NCBI GenBank assembly: GCA_037974665.1
Contig: CM075769.1
Coordinates: forward strand, 22,222,139-22,286,138
From: Ehretia macrophylla
Taxonomy: Eukaryota > Streptophyta > Magnoliopsida > Boraginales > Ehretiaceae
Direction: 5' to 3'
Length of the DNA stretch: 64,000 nucleotides
Shown here: piece by piece, positions 19,635-31,305 of the stretch
How positions within the stretch are numbered: the stretch's first letter is position 1
Layout: each line of letters opens with the position of its first letter
Translations under genes and position numbers: made by a program
Notes under the pieces: model-generated
Told to the model about the DNA's origin: nothing
Databases searched by the model: none
The model's input: the letters and a program-made list of their open reading frames with translations, nothing else

Positions 19635-21640
19635 CTTTATCTGAATATTCATGCAACATAATTAAACATGAGCAAATTATATAAAACATATATGTATGGT
19701 ATGCATGAGGTAATATAACAAAAAAAAAACTCATGAATGAATGTAAGTGCACAAACATAGATGATCCTTTAAACTATGATTAGTGCCCCAATGATGATCT
19801 TATCATATCTGAGTTTGGCTTCCCAAGATCCGATAACACTTACTCCGTAGGGAGGTTACTACCTATCTTGAGTCGAGTGTGAACACCATTCCTTACGGGA
19901 TTTCCTAGATTACTCCGACTTGAACCTCCGATGGGGAGGTTACTCTTATCAATATTTATAAGGTAATCTATAACCTAGAACTCCATCGATAGGGTGGTCG
20001 CTCCACAAACATCTTTTATATGAATTCTCAATTTTAGATCATTCTACTAAGTCTAGACATGATGTCACCCTCCGAATGGAGCATACCGCATGGTAAGGCG
20101 AGGTGGCATCATCCTTTAACATGATCCGAACATAGAAAGGCATGGGATTTCTTAGTTCCCTCTCTTACTCAATTATTTGGACTAAGGGTTTCTACTTATG
20201 TGATTTTCTTTAATACTTAATTCTAGTTTTTTTTTTTCAAAAAGCTAGATTAAAGCCTATAATCTTTTTGTCTAAAATCTTTAAGTATAATATTTAAATC
20301 ACATAAACCTAATCTGGGTTATATCCCTAACCCTAGGTAAGGCTTTCTTTAAGTCTGTAATCAAGTCTAAGTTTCTAAGGAAGAAATAGTCATCTTAATA
20401 TTTTTTCCTTAACCAATTTCTATCTTTAACTTAATTAATCTTTAGACTTTAATTTTACTAGTCTAATATCTGGATTAATTATTTAACTTGACTATCAAGA
20501 ACTTAATTCTTATATGTATAGGATTGTCTATTGTTAAATCCTATATTCAAAACTTAATGCTAGACTATTTTGCATAATTAAACTTACATAAAATTAATTA
20601 TGTAATATGCGTACAATAAAGCAAAATTTAAATACTAGCATATAATAAATAAATTTCTTGATGACTCCCACAAGTGAAATTATTTACACTTTGTAGCACA
20701 AAGTTTTCGTAAATCTAACTTCAAAAAATAACCATGTGAAAATAAATAATAAAACAAAATAAAAAAAATGTAAGGTCAACCTAGGTTGATCGCGCGCGCG
20801 CACATGCGTGGCCGCGAGTGTCCTCACGAGCGCGCAACTATTTTTTTTTTGGTCTTGAATCCTTGGCTAACATGGATTAACTTATTCAAGTTATCTAATC
20901 CAATTCAATAACCAATTTTCACAAGAATACGAAGTTTATTTAAACAAAAGAATTTTTATTGCGAACTTTAACAAGAAAAAAATTAATTTTCATTAATTCC
21001 TACATTATTTCTAGGGAGTTTAAAATGGCTTCAAATTCTATTAGTTATAACTTTTTAAACTACTATTAAACAAGGAATTTAGTCAATGTTCAATTCTAAT
21101 CCAAAACCACAAATAAATTAATTATCAAGAATTAATTTATTAAACATAGAAACTAGTTAAAACACAAAATTCCATGCATCAAAAGCACATAAACAAATTT
21201 GAATTTTTAGTATTCTAAAAACTATTTCTCAATTTCTATGAAAACTATGTGCTAATTTGTAGACAAAGAAATGCTACAAATTGATAAACAAACATGGCCC
21301 AATCATTGGGCAATCATGGCTTAATGATTGGCCCAATGATTGGGCCATAATTGCCTATTATTGTTTTTTTTCTTTTGTTCTTTTTTAATCTTCTCTTCAT
21401 CTTTTCTTCACTTTGGACCTCACTATTTATCACGAATTGCATATTTTCCACCACAAACATCACATTTTCTCTATGAACATGCCCTAAATCATAAAAATTT
21501 ATATTAACTAACTATTTGAAACATTAAAAATAGTAAAATCAATTTATCAACAAATGCTACAAATAGCTAATAAATGCAATCAATAAACACCTTAAAAAGG
21601 TATTCAATTATCCTCCAAAACATAAACACATCAGTAAAAA
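19635..21640 (-). other. Leader and 5' flank of copia N, no genes
   Basis: This is AT-rich non-coding sequence. In element orientation the part next to gag reads like the long leaders of plant copia elements. Two GGGAGGTTACT phrases are at 19851 and 19936. The word GTGTTATCGGATC (minus strand, 19829-19841) resembles a decayed primer site but has no LTR end next to it. A GC-alternating patch CGCGCGCGCGCACATGCG lies around 20789 and an inverted repeat at 21292-21352. I see no gene here. Confidence 0.45.
21292..21352. repeat. Inverted repeat TGGCCCAATCATTGGG
   Basis: The arms TGGCCCAATCATTGGG and CCCAATGATTGGGCCA are exact complements. They enclose a short AT-rich loop that repeats the same motif once more. 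They could form a 16-bp stem. The role is unknown. Confidence 0.6.
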
Positions 21641-22168
21641 CTTGACTCCCTACTCCTGTGATCAGTGAACTGAAAACCTGCAAAAAAGAACGACATGGAC
21701 TTAATCCCGGGGGATAGCTCCAACGCTCAAGTCAATAATCTAATGACTGGAAAGGGTTTATGTGTGAAAGCAAAGAGTGTTTAGGGTCAAATGAGTTACC
21801 TTTCCATTAATGCATGACATATTTATATTGAACGACCTCCCGACTTTTTTGGGTCTAGATAACTCTCCTATCAGTAACTTGCGCGCCAAGTATTGTTATC
21901 TTCTTAAATAGAACTTTTTTTTTATATCGGTGCTCCCCTAGGTGGTCCCTCTTTTGAGGACCTCGGGATATCCCATCGACGTGTGAGGTAAACATGGCGT
22001 GTCCAACCTTGGGTTTGTGAGGTGTGAGGTGTGAGCTAGAGCTCGAACATACACCTAAATTACTGACTTCGTAGGTGGTTCTTATAGGCCGGAGAGTCAC
22101 TCAATTCCACTCAGTAAGTCTTCTTAAAGATGGTCTTTCTAAGGTTGGAGTCGGGGTATCATGCCACA
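21641..22168 (-). repeat. LTR fragment, probably gypsy-type
   Basis: On the minus strand the segment begins TGTGGCATGATACCCCGAC at 22168. It has a TATA-like ATATAAATATG near 21820 and contains TTGACTTGAGCGTTGGAG, a phrase common in the transcribed part of plant gypsy LTRs. I found no second copy, target duplication or internal region, so both the boundary near 21641 and the family are tentative. Confidence 0.4.
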
Positions 22169-23215
22169 TCATTAGCTAAAGTGAGAAATAGCAACTTTTG
22201 CTTTCTATAATTTCCTTTATCGTAATAAACTTTTCCCAAATTGATTAGAATCTTATAGGTCTAATTTTTATATATATATTATATTATATTCCAAAATGAT
22301 TCGTGCCTAATGCTCTAAGCAATACCAAAATGGCACGTGTCATCTTTCCTTCAGGAACATTGGTGTACATAGTAGGAGAAAATAATTTATTAGCTCCTAT
22401 ATCCAAATGCATGTGCTAGATTTAGAAAATTAAAACTTGATATTTTAATTGAGTGATTCGAAAGATTTAGAGGTTAAAATATCTTTTAGGTTTAATCGTT
22501 TATCTATTTTGAGCTTTGCATACTCTTTGCTTAAATGAGCGATTCGGAAAGTTTAAAAACTAAAGATTGAGGAGATCAAAAAATGTTGTCTTCTTGGTCA
22601 AGGAAATTGAGTATTATAACACCACAAGGCTGTCCCGAATATTAGATGATTTGACGTTATGCAAGAAGTGATCATTACAAGGACTAAAAAGATTAAAATA
22701 AAATAAAAAAGAAAAAAGAAAAAGGAGAAAGAATCAGGAAATTTATGTTAAAGTTTGTGAGACCAGTTCAATTTAGCGAACAACGAGTGTGCATTTAATA
22801 TATTTATTTATATACGAAAGCTCTTACCGGCAACCTAGCTACACAAAGGACATTCAATGTCATATGATATATAAAGTTAAATCTCATACAACCATGTCTA
22901 ATATAGAAAATGTCCATCTGGAGTCATGAAAATTTTCCATTCATAAATGGAGAAAAAATATTGAGAGTTATCTCTCAGTACACTAATCGTTACAATTGCA
23001 ATGACCTCAAAGAGGGAGCATCAAATGGAGACTAAAATTACAGGTATTAGTTGCTAGATTCTACTTAGCCTTAGCAACTTACAACTCTCATCACAAGCCC
23101 AAAGACAAACAACCAATTTTTAGAGGTCTAAATGCCATGCTCAGAATTTGTATGCCCTTTCCCTTCAACGAGTCTATCAGCTCCGAAGCCAATATCATGT
23201 TGCACACTAGGCATC
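22169..23215 (-). other. 3' flank and 3' untranslated region of the host gene
   Basis: This holds unique-looking AT-rich DNA. The part next to the stop codon (about 22950-23215) is probably the 3' untranslated region of the gene. I see no other gene, repeat or LTR in 22169-22950 apart from an A-rich patch at 22690-22740. Confidence 0.4.
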
Positions 23216-26131
23216 TTAACTCTGATCTGTTTTGGAGTCGGAATCGTTGTCACCATCATGAGCCTTCAAACCTAAACTTAAGTCCAGAGTGCTTTCGTTC
23301 AGATCTTGCCGTTGTACTTGATTGTTCTCCACATCCTATCACGAGTGAGAAGTCCAGTGTTCATGAGAAAGTAAAGATCAAATTTTACAATAGTGAATAC
23401 AGTTCTCAAACCTAAGTCAAGTAAGACATCAACGTCGATAAATTCACAGAGGCGCCAACCAGTTAGGCAACATAAAAGATAGAACTGAAACCCGTTAATG
23501 GCAAAATGGCAAAATAGCGAGTTCATGATATTGGTTCAGCTAGTACAAGAGTTTGAAAATATACATGTAGCAAAAGAAAGGTTATCTTCTTTATGAAGTA
23601 GACCTGCTGTTTTAAACCAGTGAGAAATTGACTATTACGTTGCAACGGAAAGGAATTGCAAGAACTCAGACACCTCGAATAAATGAAAAATAAACCCGAG
23701 ACAATTTCAATCACAAGTCACCTGACTTTCTTCCATCGGCACATCATTGATGTCAGGTTTTTCATCCAATCCATCACTCTTAGAATTTGGCTCGGTGGTG
23801 GTAGTGTCAGTTTCAATAGGTTTGGCTTCATCTTCAACCTGTTCTGCCACCTCATTCTTTTGCTCTTCCAATACAGCTATCTATCTCGACCATTCAAAAC
23901 AAAGAAAGCATATATTGATGAACTGATAAACACAATCCCAACAGTCTTGAATAAGTAATATAAATGAACAGCTGCTTTCAATAGACCTAGAATGGTTTTC
24001 ACACAAAATTGAGCTAAGGCATACACTCAATCAATTAAATCAATATTCAATGAAAAACAATAGTTGCTAATCCTTACTAACATGGAGTTATAACCATTTC
24101 AAGCCTCAAATAAACAAAATGATAACCCTTAAAATTGAAGCTTTAAGCAAACAAACAGATCTAAATGATAGTTTAATAACGGCACCAACAGAAAATTAAA
24201 GAATATAAAAATCCCCCTTGGAGCGAAAGAGAAAAAGGAAAATAGGAACACACAAACAAGATGTGTATATGTGAGCATTTACAATTTTTTAAGTATACAT
24301 AAATAAACATGCATGTAAACATACTTGCTAGACACAAATGAAACATAGATATCCAGATTGAAAACTATGTAAAACATGGATATGATCTTCCTAGATGCAA
24401 AACCATTTTAGTTTCTCATTTTCCTCTCCACCTCTTTGAAAAGAAACGGTTCATCACAGAGTCGCGCATAGGGGGACTAGTCATAAAGTAATACAACATA
24501 TTCCATGAAATCATAAACTATACACAGAAGCCTGTATTAATCAGAAATTAGGTGATAGATCAAGTTTCAGTAATTCCTCAACATCTAGAACGCATTTAGA
24601 CAAAGAAAATACCTAAAAGCTCCCAATTTGTTTGCGCAAATTGAGTATAGTCAAGGTAGTGATAGATCAAGTCCAATCTTTCTTCAACACACAGAATGCA
24701 TTGAAGACAAATAAATATGCCTAAAAGGTCCTGATTTCCTAGTGCGAAGTGAGTGTAGCCAATATAGGACCAATTCTCTTAGTCATCCACCCAACATCAA
24801 TCTCGATTGATGCCCAAAGCACAGGAATGAAATAAGAGATCACAGAGCAATATGAGACTCAGAGAGCTGACATACAAGACATCAAATGTCAAATCTTCTC
24901 CTTCCCTGCCTCCCCTCCTTCCCATAGAAAGGAAAAAGAAAAGGAATTATTTCCCCTTTTCTTCACATTTTGAGACAACTGACATATCAGGTTAGCAATT
25001 AAGGAAAGAGCAGAGCACTTCAGTTGCTGGTAACTTGTAAGCAGAGAAATATATATTCATTGTGGATATCCATCAATAAGACTAGTAAAGTTCCCAATTT
25101 TTCTCTATTTTGGCAGGTAATTAGAAGCAATATCATCATCAGCACCAAAAGAGGGCCACTACACATGCATAAAGTATAACAATAAATTACGGATATCCAT
25201 TCAGATCTTAAATCTGGCAATCGAAGAAATTTGGCCTTCATATTTAACAATTTATGCTCATATATAGCAAAATAGTAAGACTAATTACATTATCTACAAA
25301 TGAACCACAACACAATCAGCCCATCATGTCTGCCAACTAAGTAATCGAAGTTAACAAAAAAACTGGACCTTCTGCATAGCTAAACCGCGACCAGAACTCC
25401 CAGATTAGGCAAAGAATTTCATAACTACCAAGTACTAAAGCAAGAATCAGTACCACCAAGTACAATAGCTCTATAATAATGATTGTAACTTTTCAAAAAA
25501 ACAACCATTATAATAGTCCTCAAATAGGTAGAGTTCTATTAGGTATGATAGACCCAAAGGAGGTATGGCCATTTCCCTTATCCGCGCATAGTGGGAGCTC
25601 CGTGATTTTACAATTGAAAATCCCTAAACCATTATTCGCTAACAAATTTTAACAACTAACCATAAACACAAATTCACATCTTAAAGGCACTCATGTACAA
25701 TCAAAATCCACAATATAAAATATACATATGCACAATTTGTATTCAAAAATAAAAATGAACACTGAAATTGAAAAGGTGTATCGACAGAAAAGTACCGGAA
25801 TATACTTAAATTTACGCTTGGGTGGCTCCTCTAGCAAGGCACCATCATCTTTATCATCATTCTTCTCGCCGTTACCGTTAGTAGTAGTATTATTACCATT
25901 CTCTTTGTTTTGGCCTGCAGTAATTGGGGTCCACTTGTAGAGCAATAGATGAGAGCCGTTACTGCCGTTAGCTGTGCCGTTAGCTGCCGTTTGATGATGA
26001 TGATTGTTATTAGAGCTCGGTGGCGTTACGTGGACCCACTTCTTCTTCCACCTTCGGACCGGCCCCGTGAAGACCGTCGCCGGCCCGTACCGAGTTGAGG
26101 ACCGCCCGAGCCTCGCACCTACTCCTTCCAT
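23216..26131 (-). CDS. Three-exon plant nuclear gene, basic N-terminus and EAR-type LDLSLGL motif
   Basis: This is the only host protein gene seen. Exons on the minus strand: 25796-26131 (112 codons), 23722-23880 (53 codons) and 23216-23335 (39 codons plus TAA). Both introns are phase 0, with splice sites CCG/GTACTT...GATAG/ATAGCT and CAG/GTGACT...GATAG/GATGTG; intron 1 is 1915 bp and intron 2 is 386 bp. The joined product has 204 residues: an N-terminal GPATVFTGPVRRWKKKWVHV block, an Asn/Gly/His-rich linker, SHLLLYKWTPI, a basic PPKRKFKYIPIAVLEEQ stretch possibly acting as a nuclear localisation signal, an acidic middle (EQVEDEAKP), and near the end STLDLSLGLKAH, matching the LxLxL repression motif. 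I recognise it as a conserved angiosperm protein type but cannot name it. A nuclear co-repressor-like role is inference from the motif only. Confidence 0.85.
24552..24763. repeat. 107-bp imperfect tandem duplication inside intron 1
   Basis: Unit 1 starts at 24552 and unit 2 at 24659, both with GTGATAGATCAAGT. Both contain CAACA-C-AGAA-GCATT, ACCTAAAAG/GCCTAAAAGG and GAGTATAGTCAA/GAGTGTAGCCAA. The units have diverged considerably. No function is suggested. Confidence 0.65.
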
Positions 26132-26417
26132 TCTTCTTCTGGCGTCACACGGCGGCGGATCGGTGGCGACTCGGCGGCGTTTTGTTTTATTTTATTAGTA
26201 ACTAATTTTGTTTTTAACTTTGTTTACTAATTGGGTATAAGAATTTCTGCTAAGTTAGTACGTGGGGGTGTGTGTTTTTTATGGTTTTCTAAGTTCGGTG
26301 CGGATTGGGTGTTTCGAGGTTCAGGTAAGGGAAAGTTTGGTCAACCGCAACCATCTTACTTGGTTGACTTTTTTCTTTCTGCCCTTTTGCAAGGGCTAAA
26401 TTGGTATATTACAAATA
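26132..26417 (-). promoter_or_regulatory. Short 5' region of the host gene between ATG and foldback element
   Basis: Only 286 bp separate the start codon from the foldback element. The first 60 bp upstream are GC-rich (CGGCGGCGGATCGG), the rest T-rich. No clear TATA box was seen at a normal distance, so the promoter position is not assignable. Part of it may overlap the foldback element. Confidence 0.35.
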
Positions 26418-27367
26418 GGGTAAAAAATTATGTGGTCATTAAACTACTTTTTCAGTCCTATTTTGATTGTTAAATTGTTTTTTATTTTATTTTAACCATT
26501 ATATTATCCATTGAATATCATTTTTTAACCATTCCATCAACTATTCAGTTAAAATAGAAATTGGATATCATTTTAACCATTACGTCAACTATTCACTTAA
26601 GATAAACTAAATGTTAAGGGTAAAATCATAAAATTAGTTAGACACGTTTTATTTTTTTCACCAGATTTAAGTTATTTGTAAATTTACACTAGTGAATTAA
26701 AATGCCATGAAATTTTTTTCTTCCAAGTCTGGAACCCTAAACCAAGAATTAAACTACTGAACTACAACATACTTTAAGCTCAAAAACCAAACATTAGACA
26801 TTTGTTTACTTTTTTTTCCTTCCTCTCCCAGCAGCCCCTCATCCACCATGGTTGTTGCCATCTCGAGGAGTAGGTTGTTGCTCCTCACAAGGAGAAGTAA
26901 GGCAAGGCACCACTTGCTCCTTGCAAGGAGGAGTTAAGGCACCACTAATGGTGGTGGCAACGACGTCACCATGAGAAAGAAAAGGGTAGGAATGGTTTGG
27001 GGTAATTTGGTTAATAAGATTTTATTATATATTTGTAATACATTTTAAAATATACATGTGTTGTAGCTTAATGGTTTAGATCTTGGTTTTTAGCTTGGAG
27101 GTTTAGGGTTGAAGGCTTGGTAGAAAAATATTTCATGACATTTTAACTCATTGGGTCGATTTGCATATAACTTAAATTTGGTGAAAAAAATAAAATTTGT
27201 CTAACTAATTTTTTGATTTTACCTTTAATATTTTGTCTATTTTAACTAAATAGTTGGCTAGAATAATATCAAATTGATAGTTTAATGGTCAAAATAAAAT
27301 CAAAAAAAGTTTGATGGCCAAAATAGAACTGAGAAAATAGTTTAATGGCCACATAAATCTTTTACCC
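26418..27367. mobile_element. Foldback / long-TIR DNA element (950 bp), Mutator-like candidate
   Basis: The left arm (26418 to about 26785) begins GGGTAAAAAATTATGTGG. The right arm (about 27035 to 27367) read in reverse begins GGGTAAAAGATTTATGTGG. The arms stay alignable for more than 300 bp, through CATTAAACTA, AGTTAAAATAGA, AATTAGTTAGACA, TTTAAGTTAT and CATGAAAT. The central 250 bp holds CACCATGGTTGTTGCC and, reversed, a related word, with no transposase. The flanking 9-mers TTACAAATA and TTATAAGAA match at 6 of 9 positions, so a target duplication is weak at best. Confidence 0.75.
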
Positions 27368-27571
27368 TTATAAGAACTAGTAAGATTGGGTTAAGATCCT
27401 TTCCTAACTGTCGGTACCATAATATATGTGATTCATTGTTTCATTAGATTGTCATAATTAGTTGATAAATTTATAATCCACAGCTTTGTGAAAGTATACA
27501 AAAAATAAGCTAATCCTACTTATTACTCTCCAAACTTATTTTGTGAGAATTAAAGCGAGAATAGCACTAAT
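27368..27571. other. Short stretch of unique DNA, no gene seen
   Basis: AT-rich sequence between the foldback element and LTR H. No repeat partner or reading frame was recognised. Confidence 0.4.
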
Positions 27572-27992
27572 TGTGAGACCTGGTTCCAAATTCATGTGCA
27601 CTAATATTACATACGTGTAATTACATATATTTTAGTGTTTCATATATTTTAATTACTTGTTATGTGAAAAAAGAAATAAGTTAGAAATTAAGTTAGAATC
27701 ATAGAAATTAAGTAGAATAACTTTTGGGGTAACTTTGCAAATATTAAAAAACGTTGGGACCAAAGTGAAATTACCTAAACCTTTACTTGGACACCAAGTA
27801 AACCACTTAGAACTAGGATTGATCTTTGTTAAATTGCACTTGAGACCCCACGGTTACAAGAAGAAAAGAAGAGAGGAAACTTTGCAAAGCTATTAAACAT
27901 TTGGGGTCAAATTCTAATTACCTAAAAGTTATAACTTAGCCTTTAAGTTAAATAAAATATATCATCGTCTACCTAACCCCCCAAACCCGTCA
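27572..27992 (+). repeat. LTR H, first segment (outermost of the nest)
   Basis: It begins TGTGAGACCTGG near 27572 and is interrupted at 27993 by solo LTR G. It continues at 59265 after G, sharing the CGTCA target duplication (27988-27992 and 59265-59269). Rejoined, the sequence reads smoothly through AAACCCGTCAACCCCAAGGG. The segment is mostly U3-like and AT-rich. Confidence 0.65.
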
Positions 27993-30900
27993 TGTTATAA
28001 CCCAAACCCAACATGTAGCACATCGTACATACTTGCATGTCAATATGTGTTATTTTAAGTATCTATAGGTATATATGTGTTTATTTTAACATTTAGATTT
28101 ATGTAGTAGGATTATTTTCTTCTACTTTTCTTATTTTCTTTAAAAGAGGACACTAGTATATATTAATTCAAATAAAAATATTTTAGTTGTTATCTTGTAA
28201 TTTTAATTATACGAGATTATTCCTAACACTTAATAGACTTATTTTTATCATTTTAAAACTAGCCTTGAGCTTGGGGTAAAAATTAAAATATTTTATTTTA
28301 CAAAATTCATTTCCCTTATTATACATTTATTTTTGGGCATATGTTCATAATTTTTAATTGCATAGCAAGTCGGGAGAGTGCATTAGGAAAATAATTTTCA
28401 TAATGCATGAATAGTATTTTCAGCATTTAGTTTTAGCATTTAGTGTTTGTTTTAATCCTAGCCAAACCACTTGAACCACTAAGCATCCATTTAACCCATT
28501 TGACTTGCCCAAGACCATTTACCCTTGACCAACCCAATATACATAATATAACACATATACATACATATTTAGCAAAAAAAGAGGAAAAAAAAAAAGGAAA
28601 GCTCCTCTTGGCTGTGAGCTACAAATAAGAAAAAAAATTGACTTCTTCCATTTTTTATCATCAAAGCTTGCTTGGAGTTGATTTTGAGCATTCCTAGAAC
28701 ACCTGCAACCTTTCTTCTTCTAGCTTTGGTGAGGGATTTAGCATATTTATGTGATTTCAAGGCTTATGTATTGTTTTTATATTTTCTAGATTTGTTGTTA
28801 AATGCTTATATTATGCTTGAATGTTATATAATATATTGTCTAAATGCTATGTAAACTTATTTTGAGTAGTTGAATGGCTTGGTTGGTGATTTATTGCAAA
28901 GATCAATTTAAGAAGATGATGAATAGTAGTTTTTAGGATTTTTGTGTAATGTTGATTCTAGGATTGATTCTATGCTATCTAAGGATTCCTTAGGTGCTAT
29001 TGAACCTAGGTTAGTGATTAGAATGAATAAAATTTGAATAAACTTCTATAATTTGCTAACTTGGCGTGATTTCACAAAAGGGCTTCGTGTAAATTGTTAA
29101 TTCGGGTGCAATTGAATGTTATAGATAGTATTTATTAGGGTGGTAGCGCTTAAAATACTTTTATGGTATCAAATTGAGGGGTGGTTTGGGTACTTATAGT
29201 TCAAACGGACCTCGGGGCTTTTGTGGTAGAAGTGGTTAAAAGTGTGATTTCATAGCTCTAAGTGGTGCCATAAAGTGCCCTTAGAAGTATAGGATAGTTG
29301 GCTTGTGGATTATGTGACTCGTGTTTGGTATGGGCATTGAATTGAACCAATGAACCAAGGGGTCATATGAACGAAGTATTGATTAAGTGTGTCTAAGTTT
29401 GTTGGATAGTCTTAGATAGGCTAATTAGTGATTATGTTATGTTTATGGCGTTGATTTGGTGATCGGGTCTAGTAGTTATAGTTCAAATAGACAAAGGGTT
29501 GTTCTAGGGTTTAATGGTAGTCGTGGTTAAGAGTCAGTTTTCTTGGCTCAAAAGGGGTTCATAATAGGTCATTAGAAAAGTAGAGTGGTTGAATTGTGGA
29601 TTGCTTGAATTTTGTTTGATCGAGCTTGAGTGTGTACTAAAGGGCCTTTGTTGTTAAATGTAGCTGTATTAATATATAGATGTTTGAAGAGATTCTGGAA
29701 ATTAGCAGCTATCTAGTTTTGATTTGTAAATGTATGGTTGCATAGACTGTATATGCTTATTTCCTTGTTTATATTGTCAGTGTTGTACAAGAGGAGAAGA
29801 TTGAAAGAATTGGTGGCTTCATGAGGTAAGGGATTCATTTTACTTGGCATTTTAATTGATTTATTGCTTCATATATAATGAATATTGTATGGTTAATATG
29901 TGTTTTAGCTATTTTATTGAGGTTGGAATATGTGTAAAGTTATATTGATTATAATTGCTTATGTGCAAGGACAACCTCTTTTGTTGTCCTCATTGTGTGC
30001 TTATCGCTTTATATACTTATCGAATTGTGTGATAATAATCGTTATCGATATCGTGGTTGCGCAACCATTTGGGCATAGTAGTGTCGGGGAAGCAGGGCAG
30101 CATCGAGCTTGCCGGTATACCTCGGCTACCATCCACTAGAGTTATTGGGGTTATGCCGGCTTATCGTGATCGTTATCGTTATTATATCGGGTTTCTTTTC
30201 ATGGTTTGTGGATCGTGGTTCGAGGTTTTTTCTTGTGGACAACATGGTATCCTTATTGAGTAACTCTCGTTTGGGCCCTAAGCCATTGGAGAGTTACCTA
30301 ATATCCTTTTTACTATGTATATGACTCTCACTTGGGCCCTAAGTCCTTGGAGAGCTACATTTGATTGTATTTCTTCTTTCTATGAGTGTTTGTTGGTTTG
30401 TAATATTGATTGAGTCATTATATTGATATGGTATCTCTGTGACTATTGTTTCCTTGTTATTAAATGTATTTGATTGTCTTGAACATTATGTTGTGTTGCC
30501 ATTGAGTTCTTAACTTGCTACTTAGTCTATAGATTTCTAAAATATGTTACGTAGCTTTATTGTTTGAAGTGAGTTTTTTACGTTGTTAATTGATTCTATG
30601 ATTTATATGCATTACACGAAAACATTTTTGAAAATCTTCTCATTTATTCTCTCCATCACTGAGTATACATGTATCTGTATGCTCACCCCTCCTTTCTAAC
30701 AATTTTACAAGCAAGGCAAAGTTTGTCTCCAAGAGGTAGAAGAGCGGGTTGAGGACTACTTTAATTGTTTGTAGCTGAAGTTGATTGTCTTACGTGCTGT
30801 CATTTGAGTTGGATGATCTTTATGTAAATCATGTGTATAGTTATGTTTTCTTTTGAGGCCTACATGCCTTGTATATGTTAGTTGTTATAAGGTATGTAAT

Positions 30901-31305
30901 ATGAAATTAAAGACTTGTACGACTTGAAAGGTAATAGTGGGCTTGTAATAATTTTAGTGTTTTTCTTTAATTGCTTAGATGGCTCGCATGCTTGTGTGGG
31001 ATGATTGACTTAAAATATAAAAATGTTAAGTAGATAAGGTTAGAGTGGTAAGATAAGCGGATTTATGACATAGAATTTCAACGGTTAATGAAATGCATGC
31101 TTGTATGTTATATTAAGCTATAATAATAAGGCTTGGATGGCCTTATAGACTTGGGAAGTTGTGAGTTGAATGCTATGTATTATCTTTGTGGCTATTTCTT
31201 CTACGTCCAGGTATGTGGTTAGTCCTAGAAACAGGAAAAACTCCATCCATTTTTCCTCATTTTTTGTGACTTCGAGTTTTGGATCGGGCCTCTGATCTTG
31301 CGAGG
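27993..31305 (+). repeat. Solo LTR G, main segment (net 3328 bp, target duplication CGTCA)
   Basis: It starts TGTTATAACCCAAACCC. It is interrupted at 31306 by gypsy C and resumes for its last 15 bases at 59250-59264, ending GGGGCATTACA. Inside: donor-like TTTG/GTGAGGG with GT at 28729-28730, hairpin GGACAAC/GTTGTCC (29969-29989), palindrome GGTTGCGCAACC (30055-30066), GGGCAGCATCGAGCTTGCC (30095-30113), GTATCCTTA (30247-30255) and ATATCCTTT (30301-30309), hairpin GAGTATAC/GTATGCTC (30661-30684), and an acidic frame ending at the TAG at 30772-30774. Confidence 0.85.
29969..30774 (+). other. Conserved structured LTR module, copy in G
   Basis: Same order of elements as in S1: hairpin 1, palindrome, GGCAGC box, two U12-like 5' splice words, an 8-bp hairpin 3 containing one G-U pair, then CAAG and a frame EVEERVEDYFNCL to a stop. 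The final frame again begins with two bases completing a codon if the acceptor is at 30714-30715. Confidence 0.5.

Larger units (their letters stand above)
9018..21640 (-). mobile_element. Ty1/copia element N with two nested solo LTRs; 5' LTR not found
   Basis: A minus-strand copia element. From right to left: leader (19635-21640), gag, zinc knuckle, protease, integrase, RT, RNase H, polypurine tract (near 13372-13383) and 3' LTR (9018-13371). Removing S2 (13955-16407) rejoins the RNase H region in a continuous copia order. Removing S1 (9468-11979) rejoins the LTR. I could not find a 5' LTR or a convincing primer site before 22168, so the right end is probably truncated and the 21640 limit is approximate. 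Confidence 0.75.

Noticed and set aside
19829..19841. Primer-binding site of copia N (GTGTTATCGGATC on the minus strand)
   Set aside because: It resembles a decayed primer site, but no LTR terminus or repeat of the 9018-13371 LTR lies beside it. I record it only as leader sequence.
22169..22950. Possible further gene downstream of the host gene
   Set aside because: No frame above about 40 codons with plant coding character, and no splice-linked series of frames, could be found.
25691..25795. Extension of the first host exon to a stop at 25691
   Set aside because: The added residues are hydrophobic low-complexity intron translation. A donor GTACTT follows CCG at 25796/25795 and the next exons join in phase.
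29930..30263. Membrane-protein-like frames in LTR G
   Set aside because: The hydrophobic residues come from T-rich LTR sequence, and relatives in D, H and K do not keep the frames.
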